Source: CAZXEU01 sp964639665
GTDB lineage: Bacteria > Bacteroidota > Rhodothermia > Rhodothermales > Bin80
Length of the DNA: 49,261 bases
Assembly (NCBI GenBank): GCA_964639665.1
Contig: CAZXEU010000083.1
Coordinates: 1 to 49,261 of the forward strand
Reading direction: 5' to 3'
Positions within the stretch are counted from its first letter, which is position 1; every line of letters starts with the position of its first letter. The notes beneath the pieces were generated by a model that worked only from the letters and a program-made list of their open reading frames with translations, had not been told where the DNA came from and did not search any database. The translations under genes were made by a program, and so were the position numbers. This document shows, one piece after another, positions 18,465-27,083 of the stretch.

Positions 18465-19160
18465 ATGTCCACGGTAGAAGACTTTACGCGCTATGCCCGC
18501 AGCATTCGGCTGCCCTCCAGCATCTACAGCGGCGGCCTGGGTGAGCAGCCCATGAGCGGGCTTGTGCCCATCGTAGTGGAGCAAACGACGAGGGGCGAGC
18601 GCGCCTATGATATCTTCAGCCGCCTGTTGAAGGAGCGCATCATCATACTTGGCACGCCCATCAACGATGTGATTGCCAATTTAGCCGTGGCCCAGTTGCT
18701 CTACCTTACGAGCGAAGATCCGGAGCGCGAGATTAACGTGTATGTCAATTCACCGGGCGGCCTGGTCTACAGCGGTCTGGGCGTCTATGACACGATGCAG
18801 TACGTCTCGTGCCCGGTCGCCACGATTTGCGTCGGACTGGCGGCCTCGCTTGGCAGCGTGCTCCTTACCGCCGGAGAGAAAGGGCGGCGTGCTTCGCTTC
18901 CCAATTCGCGCATCATGCTGCACCAGCCCCTTGGCGGGGCGCAAGGGCAGGCATCCGACATTGAGATTCAGGCGCGCGAGATCCTTTCCCTGAAGGAGCG
19001 CCTGTACAAGATTCTGGCCCTCCACACGGGCCAGACCGATGAGACCATCGCCCGTGATGCAGATCGGGATTACTGGCTGAGCGCGGAAGAAGCCAAAGAG
19101 TACGGCCTTATCGACAACGTGCTCGAGCCGCAGCAGCCTCCCAAGAAAGACGAAGAGTAG
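18465..19160 (+). CDS. clpP: ATP-dependent Clp protease proteolytic subunit
   Basis: Serine protease that forms the two-ring degradation chamber working with ClpX or ClpA/C. It has 231 residues; the ~30-residue N-terminal extension before GLVPIVVEQ may be processed. The catalytic triad is S128 (GLAASLGS), H153 (MLHQPLGG) and D202 (in DADRDYWL); the Ser-His and His-Asp spacings equal those of E. coli ClpP. Substrate-channel motifs VYVNSPGG and SAEEAKEYGLID are intact. It lies downstream of trigger factor as in many bacteria; clpX is not in the window. The stop codon directly abuts the 3' end of a tRNA-Glu on the other strand. Confidence 0.96.
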   Translation: MSTVEDFTRYARSIRLPSSIYSGGLGEQPMSGLVPIVVEQTTRGERAYDIFSRLLKERIIILGTPINDVIANLAVAQLLYLTSEDPEREINVYVNSPGGLVYSGLGVYDTMQYVSCPVATICVGLAASLGSVLLTAGEKGRRASLPNSRIMLHQPLGGAQGQASDIEIQAREILSLKERLYKILALHTGQTDETIARDADRDYWLSAEEAKEYGLIDNVLEPQQPPKKDEE

Positions 19161-19233
19161 TACCGCGTACGGGATTCGAACCCGTGTTACCGGCGTGAGA
19201 GGCCGGCGTCCTGGACCCCTAGACGAACGCGGC
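19161..19233 (-). tRNA. tRNA-Glu (anticodon CTC)
   Basis: Read on the minus strand, a full cloverleaf can be drawn. The acceptor arm is GCCGCGT with ACGCGGT; the D arm starts GTCTAG; the anticodon stem CCGGC/GCCGG carries the loop CTCTCAC, so the anticodon is CTC; the variable loop is TAAC; the T arm is ACGGG-TTCGAAT-CCCGT, with discriminator A. Sequence around GTCTAG...CCAGGAC and the overall layout match glutamate tRNAs. CCA is not encoded. The first acceptor pair is a G-U wobble. It decodes GAG. It is convergent with clpP with no bases between. Glutamyl-tRNA is also the substrate of HemA, though that enzyme normally uses the UUC isoacceptor. Confidence 0.95.
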
Positions 19234-20095
19234 AAAAGGGCCACAGGATACGGAGGGACAGGGTGATGGTTTCCGCTCTTGGCCAGCTATACGCTGTGTC
19301 TCCATTTCGGATGAAGGGCCGCTGCGCACGCTACCGGAGCCAGCAAGTATTCGGGAAGCGCATGCCGAATTCATGTCAGTGCTGACATAAGCGGGATCTA
19401 ACCTTCCCTGACACGGGAGGTCGCATTCCGGCAGGGGATTTGCTCGAAAGGGCCAAGGGTGGGCATTAGACTCGGCGTCACGGGCTATGCGCGCTGGTGG
19501 CCCCGCGTCGCGCGCGTTATTCCGCTTGGCTTCTGGAGGCACGATCCGATACAAGGTCCTCTCTGCAGGTTGCTCGGGCCGCCAAGCGGTGGAGACAATG
19601 CCTTGGAGGCCACCAGTGAACAAGGTCGGTGTCGCTGTTCGAATCAGTTACCTTGAGCCATTGACCGGCCTGCAAGCTGGATAAACGTTACCGAGAGGGT
19701 TTCCCAAATCTTGATATCCACCGCACGATTGCGCCTCGGTTTGCGCGCCCGTGCCCAATACCGTCCAAGAATCTGCAGATAGAGACAGGGACGCCCCTTC
19801 GTCTCGCGCATGGCTTGTCTTGGGGGAGAACCTGATTCAGATTCAGCAGGACCGATTCGCTTACAATTGGCGCAGGATTGAAGCCATGTGTTCAACGTCA
19901 ATGCAACTTTGGGTTGACGACAATTCAGGGATCGTAAAGAGAGAGGAAGGTAGCCGGCACGAGTCAGGCTCCGCGTAGCCGAAGAAGCTTGAATGTCGTC
20001 ACACAAGCGCAGGGCCGTATTCATTCGACGATCCGTTTACCGGGCACCGGTTCCTGGCAGCGCAAATCGCGCCTACCGGTGAAAATGGCCGCCTA
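19234..20095. other. Gene-poor stretch with a perfect palindrome
   Basis: About 860 bases without a convincing gene; short open frames have shadow composition. The left part should carry the promoter of the tRNA-Glu, reading leftward. The one clear structure is the 16-base inverted repeat at 19373-19388, listed separately. A GTTCGAATC string near 19640 resembles a tRNA T-loop but has no surrounding cloverleaf. Confidence 0.45.
19373..19388. promoter_or_regulatory. Perfect inverted repeat, possible operator
   Basis: ATGTCAG-TG-CTGACAT: two perfect 7-base arms around a 2-base centre. The size and symmetry suit a dimeric repressor site (TetR-, LexA- or GntR-like). No gene starts close by: the nearest are the tRNA-Glu (its 5' end 140 bases to the left) and the end of the giant surface-protein gene 700 bases to the right. 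It may be a remnant site or serve a gene that I cannot see. Confidence 0.4.
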
Positions 20096-23000
20096 TCACG
20101 GATAGCCTGCGAGTCTGAGCACAATCTGTCCCTCCAATTCCACGGGGTAGCCTCCCGGTGCACGGCGGTACACTGCAGCGACCTCGAGCAGTTGGCTCCC
20201 GAGCCGAGCCCGGTACGCGCCGCGCGCGTCCATCGTCCAGTCATTCGGGCGGGTATCCGGACTCTGCGACACACCTGGCGCACGGTCCTGCCAGAGCGCG
20301 ACCCCGCCTCTGGACTGGTCGCCCCAGCGAGGAGACGCGGACACCGAGAATCCCTCCGCTTTGCGCCCGCCCGCCGCAAGAGTCAAACTGGCACCGCTCT
20401 CGCCGTAGCTGGTGGCCGAATGGAAAGCCAGCCAACGCCCCTGCGCGTCAAGGCTGACAATACCGAGCTGTGCACGGAGTCCGCCGGAGACCTCTATGCC
20501 GCGCCCGGTCGGGCCGTCGCCGCCGTCATTGCGTGCGTGCACGGCGGCGAACGGGGCGAGTGCCGTGCCTCCGATCTGCATCTCGCTTCGCGCATCGACG
20601 CCGAGGCGTACCTGGTGCACACGGGCGCGCAAGTCGTCGATTGTCTCTGGTCCCTCGCCGGTGGACATGCTGGCCCACCCGGCGTCGGCCCTCAATCGGA
20701 ACCCGACGGGGCCGGCGGCCGGTCCCAGCTGCCGCCGGTAGTCTACCAGTCCCAGGGCGAGGTCCAGCGGACTTGTGCCTTTACGGCCCGTCGCAACCCG
20801 CTCATTGCGGGCCTCCCCCCGGCCCGCGCCGAAAGTTGTCCAGACGGCGTTGGCCCCTCTGGACCAGCGCACATACGGATGCACCGACGTCATCGACGTG
20901 CTCAGCCGGCCGCTTGCCGCTCCGGCGTTCCAGTCGGCGGCGCCCCGGCCGCGGCCGAGCGCGATGCCAAAGAGCCAGCCCGGCAGCTGCGTGTCGAGCC
21001 CCAGGTACCGGACGCTTAGGTCTCCGTCGTAGTCGCGGGCGATGCCGGCCAGGCCCGAACCGAGTCCAGATGTACCGCCGTTGTAACGCTGCACGTCTGT
21101 TTGGCCCCACAGCGACCAAACAATCCCGGGGCCTGTCGAGTCGGCGGCCTGGCCGCGCCAGGCAAACGCGAAGTCCGTGCTGGAAAGCCCGGCCGGAGCT
21201 CGAATTTGGTTCATCGGGTTGGAAACGCGCGCGCGTGCGAAGTGCGACGATGAGAATCCCGCGCCCGGCATCGACAATGTCTCGCCCGGCTCCACTTGGA
21301 CCGAGCCTGCCTGGTGCGCGAACCGGTTCCACATTCCCGCGGGGCCGGGCAGCCATTCCGTCACGACCTGCCTGGCCGATTCCCAGAAGGCGTGTCCGAC
21401 CGGCAGACCCACATATTGGTGGCCAATGCGCAGCCCGGACTGCCGGCCCGTAGCAGTCGTCCCTGCGCGAGTGCTGGCCTCGACGCGTCGTTCGAGCGTC
21501 ATGCGGGCGCTCGAGAGGTAGGACCGAGCCATGGCGGCAAATGCGCCGCCAAGCACCGCTCGCCCAGGACCGTCGCTCACGCCAACGCTAACGTTTTGGG
21601 TTGCGGTCAGCCCGCCGGTGTCCATTGCCGTGACGGTGACCGTGGCGTTCCCGTAGACTACCGGAGCCAGGAAGAGCGCCGCTCCCCGTACCTGCGCCGT
21701 GACAACGTCCGTATCAGAGGATTCGGCGCTGAATTGCAGCGGATCGCCGTCAACGTCGGAAAAGTAGGGCGCAAGCTCCACCGTCAACCCGCCATCGCCC
21801 TCGTCGAGGAACTGATCTGGGATTGCACTGACGGCCACGGGCCCGTCATTGACCGGAACGACGGTAACATCGACGCTGGCCGTGTCGGCGAGGCCGTCCA
21901 TGTCGGCCGCGACGTAGGTGAAGCGGTCGGGGCCGTGGTAGTCCGCGTCCGGTTCGTAAAGAACACTCGTCCTGTCGGCCGTGACCGTGGCTGTGCCATG
22001 CTCGGCCGGCGAAACACTCAGCACGCGCAGCGGGTCGCCGTCAATGTCCACATCGTTTTCGAGCACGGCGATGCTGATCGCCTCGTCCTCCGAAGTGATA
22101 ATCTGGTCGTCATTGGCTTCGGGTCCGTCGTTGACCGGCGTGACAGTGATTTGGACTGCCGCCGTGTCGGAGAGGCCGCCCTCGTCTGCTACGACGTAGG
22201 TGAAGCGGTCGTGGCCATTGTAGTCCGGGGCGGGCGCGTAGGAGATGCTCGCACCATCCGCTGTGACACGGGTTGTGCCATGCCCGGCCAGTGACACGCT
22301 CAGCACGCGCAGCGGGTCGCCGTCAAGATCCACGTCGTTATCGAGCACGGGGATTGCAATCGCTTCATCCTCCGCGGTCGTGGCCCGGTCGTCATTGGCT
22401 TCGGGCCTGTCGTTGACCGGGGTGACCGTGACCTCTACTGCCGCCGTGTCGGAGAGGCCGCCCGCGTCGGCTACGACGTAGGCAAAGCGGTCGGAGCCGT
22501 GGTAGTTCGGGGCGGGCGCGTAGGAGATGCTCGCACCGTCCGCCGCGACGCGGGTTGTGCCATGCTCGGCCGGCGAAACACTCAGCACGCGCAGCGGGTC
22601 GCCGTCAATGTCTACGTCGTTTTCGAGCACGGCGATGCTGATCGCTTCGTCCTCCGAAGTCGTCGCCTGGTCGTCTTCGGCTTCGGGCCTGTCGTTGACC
22701 GGCGTGACAGTGATCTGGACTGCCGCCGTGTCGGAGAGGCCGCCCGCGTCGGCTACGACGTAACTGAAGCCGTCAGAGCCGTGGTAATTCGGTGCGGGTA
22801 TATACTGTACGGCCGCCCCGGCGTCGACAACTCGTGCCTGCCCGTGTGTGGGCGCCCCAACCGATACCACGCTGATCTGGTCTCCGTAATCGGGATCGCC
22901 ATCGTTAGCCAGGACCTCAACCCTTGTATTGCCGTCCTCGGCCACGCGCAGCGTGTCGTCCTTGGCCGCAGGGTGTTCATTCACATTGACCACGTGCACC

Positions 23001-24889
23001 GCGACCGCCGCCCGCGCAATACCGCCCAGCGAGTCCGTCGCCATCACGGTCAGCACGTGGCGGTCGGGATCGCCTTCGAAGTCTTCTCCCGGACCAATGT
23101 ATCTCAGGGCTCCCGACTTCGCATCCAGTGCGAAGCGGTCGCTAGCCGGCACCAGCGCAAGCTCGAAATCGTCTCCATCGGGATCCGTCACGCCAACGCG
23201 GCCGAGTGTCAGTGGCGCGGCGCGGCCATCGCGGTTTTCGGCGATTTCGAAACGAAGGGGCGATTCGAAGACTGGAGGGCGGTTCACGACGTCGATCGCC
23301 ACGTTTGCCGCCGCCGATCCGCCCCTGTTGTCTGCGACTTCAACCCGAATGACGACGGCGCCGATGAGGCCCGGAGCCATCCACCGCGTATCCGGCCCGT
23401 CGGTCGCTTCCGTGAATGTCCCCTGCGCGGCCTGCCAGTCATAGGAAATCTCGTCATCGTCCGGGTCCGAGGCTTCTGCCCTGAGTCGCACCTGGCCGCC
23501 GCGCGGAACCGTGCAGGGCTCGCAGGTTGCCAGCACTGCGGGCGGACTGTTTAGCACAGGCGGCGGCGGGACTTCTTCGTCGCGAATGGTCACCACGACC
23601 GACGAAGGGCTGCCCTCGATGATCCCTTGCGGCAGCGTGCCCAGCGAAACCGTAAACGTTTCGTCGTCCTCGTCGTCGTCCTCTACCGTCGAGATCGTAC
23701 CTGTGCCGATCCGCTGTCCGCCGCTGATCGTGACGCTAGCCAGCGTCCCGTAATCGCCTGATTCGGCGGATCCGGAGGCCAGCGCCAGCGGGATCGTTAC
23801 GCTGTTCGGCACCGTCCCCGACAGCCGGGCCGTCACCGTCACCGATTGCCCCTCGTCCACAGGATTCGGAGACACCGACAGGCTCACGGATGGCATCGTC
23901 GGCTCAGGGGAGTCCGTGTCGCGGATCGTCACGTCCACCGACGAAGGGCTGCCCAAGGAAACCTCCGGCGGCAGCGCGCCGAGCGACACTGTAAACGTCT
24001 CGTGCTCCAGGTCGCTGTCCTTTGCCGTCGAGATCGTGCCTGTGCCCGTCATCTGACCGCCGCCGATCGTGATGCTTGTCAGCGTCCCGTAGTCTCCTGA
24101 TTCGGCGGATCCCGGGGCCAGCAGCAGCGGAATCGTCACGCTGTTGGGCAACGTCGACGAAAGCCGGGTCGTCACCGTCACGGACTGTCCGTCGATCACG
24201 GGGTTCGGAGACACCGACAGGCTTACGGACGGCGTCGTTGGCAACGTCTGTGCGGTGAAGGTGAGACGTGCCATGTGTACGCTGGAGAACTTGCCCGTTC
24301 CCGCAATGCTTGTAATGACGCCCTGCGGGTTGGTGTCGGGGTTGCTCAGCGAGAATTCCGTGCCGTCCTCGGTGCCGGCATCGTATGGAAAGAGGTCCAC
24401 CGTAAAGGATTGCTGCCATTGACCCGTGCCGTCGAGGAGGGACACCCCGGATACACCGACAAACCAGTCGGGACTGGGACCGATCATGGACAGGAGCGTG
24501 ACCAGCGGATGCGCCCTCGTCGCGCTGATCGTGAAAGTTGCGCTGCCGGTGCCGCCTCCGGAGACGCCTTGCTGAATGACCTCCCGCGTGTGCGGGCTGG
24601 CCTCGACTTCCCCGCGGAAGGTTGACGTGGAGCCCAATTCCGCCACCAATTCAACGCCGGAACTGGCTTGCTGGCCGGCTTCCCAGAACGTGACGCCGTC
24701 TCCGTGCACGCCGCCGATCAGGGTCGTGAAGTGCGCTCCGCCCACCACGCCTCCGGGCGTGCTTGCCGTCGTCCAGTTTCCATCAAACGTTACCCGGTAG
24801 GTGGCAACTTGCGACGCTGCCGGCAGCGCGGTCAACCCCGCGGCAAGAAGCACGCCGAAGCATCTCAGCGGGGAGGATTGTGGTCGCAT
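20096..24889 (-). CDS. Giant surface protein: Spondin_N, Calx-beta, cadherin-like repeats, barrel
   Basis: About 1597 residues from ATG 24889, chosen because it opens a signal peptide (LRCFGVLLAAGLTALPAASQ); the frame is open 27 codons further. Domains in order: Spondin_N (~30-215; YRVTFDGNW, HFTTLIGGVHG, PSPDWFVGVSG), two Calx-beta domains (~218-330 and 331-440; SVSLSVSPNPV), a PKD/Ig-like domain (~445-535), a cadherin domain (~535-637), four near-identical 94-residue cadherin-like repeats (~639-1017), and one more cadherin-like domain to ~1110. Last comes a ~480-residue C-terminal region of alternating aromatic and glycine-rich strands that looks like an autotransporter beta-barrel, ending LEGQIVLRLAGYP. 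It should be displayed on the outer membrane as an adhesin or matrix protein. The terminal proline instead of an aromatic residue is unusual for barrels. Confidence 0.82.
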   Translation of the reverse strand: MRPQSSPLRCFGVLLAAGLTALPAASQVATYRVTFDGNWTTASTPGGVVGGAHFTTLIGGVHGDGVTFWEAGQQASSGVELVAELGSTSTFRGEVEASPHTREVIQQGVSGGGTGSATFTISATRAHPLVTLLSMIGPSPDWFVGVSGVSLLDGTGQWQQSFTVDLFPYDAGTEDGTEFSLSNPDTNPQGVITSIAGTGKFSSVHMARLTFTAQTLPTTPSVSLSVSPNPVIDGQSVTVTTRLSSTLPNSVTIPLLLAPGSAESGDYGTLTSITIGGGQMTGTGTISTAKDSDLEHETFTVSLGALPPEVSLGSPSSVDVTIRDTDSPEPTMPSVSLSVSPNPVDEGQSVTVTARLSGTVPNSVTIPLALASGSAESGDYGTLASVTISGGQRIGTGTISTVEDDDEDDETFTVSLGTLPQGIIEGSPSSVVVTIRDEEVPPPPVLNSPPAVLATCEPCTVPRGGQVRLRAEASDPDDDEISYDWQAAQGTFTEATDGPDTRWMAPGLIGAVVIRVEVADNRGGSAAANVAIDVVNRPPVFESPLRFEIAENRDGRAAPLTLGRVGVTDPDGDDFELALVPASDRFALDAKSGALRYIGPGEDFEGDPDRHVLTVMATDSLGGIARAAVAVHVVNVNEHPAAKDDTLRVAEDGNTRVEVLANDGDPDYGDQISVVSVGAPTHGQARVVDAGAAVQYIPAPNYHGSDGFSYVVADAGGLSDTAAVQITVTPVNDRPEAEDDQATTSEDEAISIAVLENDVDIDGDPLRVLSVSPAEHGTTRVAADGASISYAPAPNYHGSDRFAYVVADAGGLSDTAAVEVTVTPVNDRPEANDDRATTAEDEAIAIPVLDNDVDLDGDPLRVLSVSLAGHGTTRVTADGASISYAPAPDYNGHDRFTYVVADEGGLSDTAAVQITVTPVNDGPEANDDQIITSEDEAISIAVLENDVDIDGDPLRVLSVSPAEHGTATVTADRTSVLYEPDADYHGPDRFTYVAADMDGLADTASVDVTVVPVNDGPVAVSAIPDQFLDEGDGGLTVELAPYFSDVDGDPLQFSAESSDTDVVTAQVRGAALFLAPVVYGNATVTVTAMDTGGLTATQNVSVGVSDGPGRAVLGGAFAAMARSYLSSARMTLERRVEASTRAGTTATGRQSGLRIGHQYVGLPVGHAFWESARQVVTEWLPGPAGMWNRFAHQAGSVQVEPGETLSMPGAGFSSSHFARARVSNPMNQIRAPAGLSSTDFAFAWRGQAADSTGPGIVWSLWGQTDVQRYNGGTSGLGSGLAGIARDYDGDLSVRYLGLDTQLPGWLFGIALGRGRGAADWNAGAASGRLSTSMTSVHPYVRWSRGANAVWTTFGAGRGEARNERVATGRKGTSPLDLALGLVDYRRQLGPAAGPVGFRLRADAGWASMSTGEGPETIDDLRARVHQVRLGVDARSEMQIGGTALAPFAAVHARNDGGDGPTGRGIEVSGGLRAQLGIVSLDAQGRWLAFHSATSYGESGASLTLAAGGRKAEGFSVSASPRWGDQSRGGVALWQDRAPGVSQSPDTRPNDWTMDARGAYRARLGSQLLEVAAVYRRAPGGYPVELEGQIVLRLAGYP
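21839..22970 (-). repeat. Four tandem 282-bp repeats within the surface-protein gene
   Basis: The phrase coding for VTPVNDRPEA recurs at about 21839, 22121, 22403 and 22685, exactly 282 bases (94 codons) apart; a looser match follows near 22971. The units stay strongly alike at the DNA level (for example the stretches for GGLSDTAAV and DGDPLRVLSV), far more than protein selection alone would need, so they probably arose by recent duplication and may vary in copy number between strains. Each unit encodes one Ca-binding cadherin-like domain with DxDGDPL motifs. Confidence 0.85.
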
Positions 24890-25595
24890 TCGTGACAGCC
24901 CAGATGACGGTGCGTACCGATGACGGGAAGATCCGGATAAGGATTCTGCTCCGCACAGCTGTACACGCAAGAGATCCGGGAGTGCCCGCCGCCGCGCAGC
25001 ATGTGAGCGATGCGGACTCTTGGCCCTTCGAGCTTGGTGCTCCCGTGACCGGGCAACCGATACCGACGGTGTCCGTGGCAGGCTAATCAGCGCCGGACCG
25101 CGCCAGCATCCAGCACCCGGTCCGCCTTCCCATGTTCCGTGCGGACCCGCTTTGGCTCCCCTTTCCGGGAGCTTCCTGAGCCGGGAATTCTGTATTGCGC
25201 AAATCCGGCCTATTCCCTCACGGAGGCCGTGGCGCTCGGGCTGCCGAAGAGTTGCCGGGCGCTGCGCATGCGCCTGCAGCCAGCTGGCAATGCAGCCAAT
25301 TCCTCCGAATGGAGGTCATCGCATCCGCCGCCGGTACTTTCGACGTCGGCCACCCGTGCAGGTTGGCCTTTGGATCCGGAATCAGCCGGATAGGGGCAGC
25401 ATTGATCTCGCACCTTGCTCCGCCGACCGCGGATCTGTCCTGTGCCAAAGCGAAGCCAGCTCGGCGAGAACGGTGTGCCCAGGCCTGATGCAACCCGCTG
25501 CGCCGAGTACATCAGGCAGGTGTCGGTCAGCGCAGCATTTCCAGGCAAGGTCTCGACCGTACTACTATCGCACGGGTGCATGTACCGAGCGGCAG
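24890..25595. other. Gap between surface-protein gene and dprA
   Basis: About 700 bases without a supportable gene. Frames on both strands (for example 25020-25757 plus) read as shadows. The left end should hold the leftward promoter of the giant surface-protein gene, but no confident promoter motif was picked out. Confidence 0.4.
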
Positions 25596-26555
25596 CTAAA
25601 ACTGCAGTGTGGTCTGGACGCCGTCGCGGGAATCGGCTTTCGGGTGAGGGGCCATGAGCGCGGCAACGGCATAGCGCCCGACGGGCAGCCACCGCGCACC
25701 GCGCTCTACCAGACGGGGACTGCCGGAGCGGGCATCACGAGACTCCTTGACCCATAGGGGCACCCATCCCCGGCGCAGATTCTCAGATGCGCCGGCCCAC
25801 GTGCCGCCCCGTCCCTCCACGCTGGCAACCGCTACGGCGGCATCGGCCAGGCAATAGATGTGCTTGTTTCGTCCCAGGGCAAGCCCGGCATTCCATCTGG
25901 CATCCGGGCTGTACGGAGTGACCAGGGCCAGGCGGCCATCGGCAATATGGCCGCGGAGGCGAGCGGAGTGCATGGTCCGAACGATGTTACTGGGCTGTAC
26001 GGCTACAGCCGGTCCCCCGGATTCCAGGGCGCCAAGCATCGCGTGCAGGTCAACCCCCCGGGCTCCTCCAGAGACGATGCAGACATCCTCGCCGGAGGCT
26101 CGCCCACCGAGTTCGGCGGCGTAGGCAAGGTCCTCCTTGTTTGCATCGCGGGATCCGACTACGGCGAGACCTCCAAGGTCCAGGAGGGCCGTGTTTTCCG
26201 TAGCGAAGAGGACGGGCGGCGCCTTTCTTGCCAGCCTTCGCCGGAGACGTTTTGGGTAAGCCTTGTCGCTCGTGGTCAGGAGCGTCAGTCCGTCATGCCG
26301 CCACCGCTTTATGCGGGTCTCCAGGGCACGTTCTCGCCCGAGGAGCCGCCGCACCCGGTCGGCCGTGATGCTGTGGTCCACCCAATTCTCGAGCATCCGG
26401 GCCGGGATTTCATTCGCCAGCTGGTTGGGGCACATGTGCCGGTCATCGAGCCAGGCCGACAGCCTGGCCCATTCCGCCGGCGTAAGGGCTCTTACTTCGT
26501 CGGGTGATTTGAGGGGCACGGTAAGGAGCGCTGTCGCCCATGCGTCCGCATTCAT
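25596..26555 (-). CDS. DprA-like DNA-processing protein, divergent
   Basis: About 319 residues from ATG 26555 (MNADAWATALL); the frame continues 21 codons upstream (26618) but those residues look unlike the family. The core has a Rossmann-type nucleotide fold with the DprA signatures GLAVVGSRDAN and VSGGARGVDLHAM, followed by LGRNKHIYCLADAAVAV and a GGTWAGA loop. Classical DprA binds single-stranded DNA and loads RecA during transformation. This protein instead resembles the DprA-like subfamily (as I recall it, with GGTW and RNK.IY motifs), which lacks the usual FPxRNR segment and may have a non-transformation role, possibly defence. It has no winged-helix tail. It is divergent from the cysteine desulfurase with ~530 bases between. 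Confidence 0.75.
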   Translation of the reverse strand: MNADAWATALLTVPLKSPDEVRALTPAEWARLSAWLDDRHMCPNQLANEIPARMLENWVDHSITADRVRRLLGRERALETRIKRWRHDGLTLLTTSDKAYPKRLRRRLARKAPPVLFATENTALLDLGGLAVVGSRDANKEDLAYAAELGGRASGEDVCIVSGGARGVDLHAMLGALESGGPAVAVQPSNIVRTMHSARLRGHIADGRLALVTPYSPDARWNAGLALGRNKHIYCLADAAVAVASVEGRGGTWAGASENLRRGWVPLWVKESRDARSGSPRLVERGARWLPVGRYAVAALMAPHPKADSRDGVQTTLQF

Positions 26556-27083
26556 GTGCGCGATTAGCCGGAATAAATTGTGGCAACTGCGAAAGAGAGG
26601 ATAAGGCCGGTGCCGCAATCAAACGAAAGCTATGCGGTTCCGCAGTAGGAAGCGCTCCCGGCGTGGCTACACTGGAATAGCTGCGCCGTTTGCGCAGCGA
26701 GCGCCATACAGGTGCAATTCACTTGCACGCTCAAAAAGTATGCGAGCGGATTCTGGCCGTTCGAATTCCGGTGCCTTGCCCACCGGATGGGCCCCGGGGC
26801 GGCTACCAGGCGCCTTGTCGGGTTGAACTTCGTCGGCCCGCTAACAGCAGCTGCGTACAGGTCCGCCGTCCCCTCCGGCTGCCGGACCGGCCGAGTGCCG
26901 CGATAGGCGGATCCAATAGGTAGCTGGTGCGTCACGCACTCGGCGAGTCCCGGCCCTTGCCGGGTTTGCTTCCGGTGTCCCGCCGGAATGCCTTGCAAGG
27001 ATCCGGCAGCCCCGCATGGCCTTACGGAGGCCGCGTACCGCCGCCTCATCGAAACACGGTCCGGTGAGGGTAGTTTCTTTAGG
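26556..27083. other. Divergent intergenic region dprA-like / cysteine desulfurase
   Basis: About 530 bases separating divergent genes, so it should carry two promoters, though none matches a consensus well. A perfect hairpin, GCTGCGC-CGTTT-GCGCAGC, lies at 26680-26698, without a T-run. The rightward frame from 26988 runs into the cysteine desulfurase but is not homologous before ATG 27084. Confidence 0.45.

Noticed and set aside
19636..19660. GTTCGAATC string resembling a tRNA T-loop
   Set aside because: No matching T-stem, anticodon arm or acceptor stem could be drawn around it.
21839..22970. Regular repeats considered as a CRISPR array
   Set aside because: The units are 282 bases, contiguous, in frame and encode cadherin-like domains; there are no short repeats with unique spacers and no cas genes.
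26680..26698. GCTGCGC/GCGCAGC hairpin as a terminator
   Set aside because: It lies between divergent genes and has no T-run; short GC-rich stems are frequent in such DNA, so no function is claimed.
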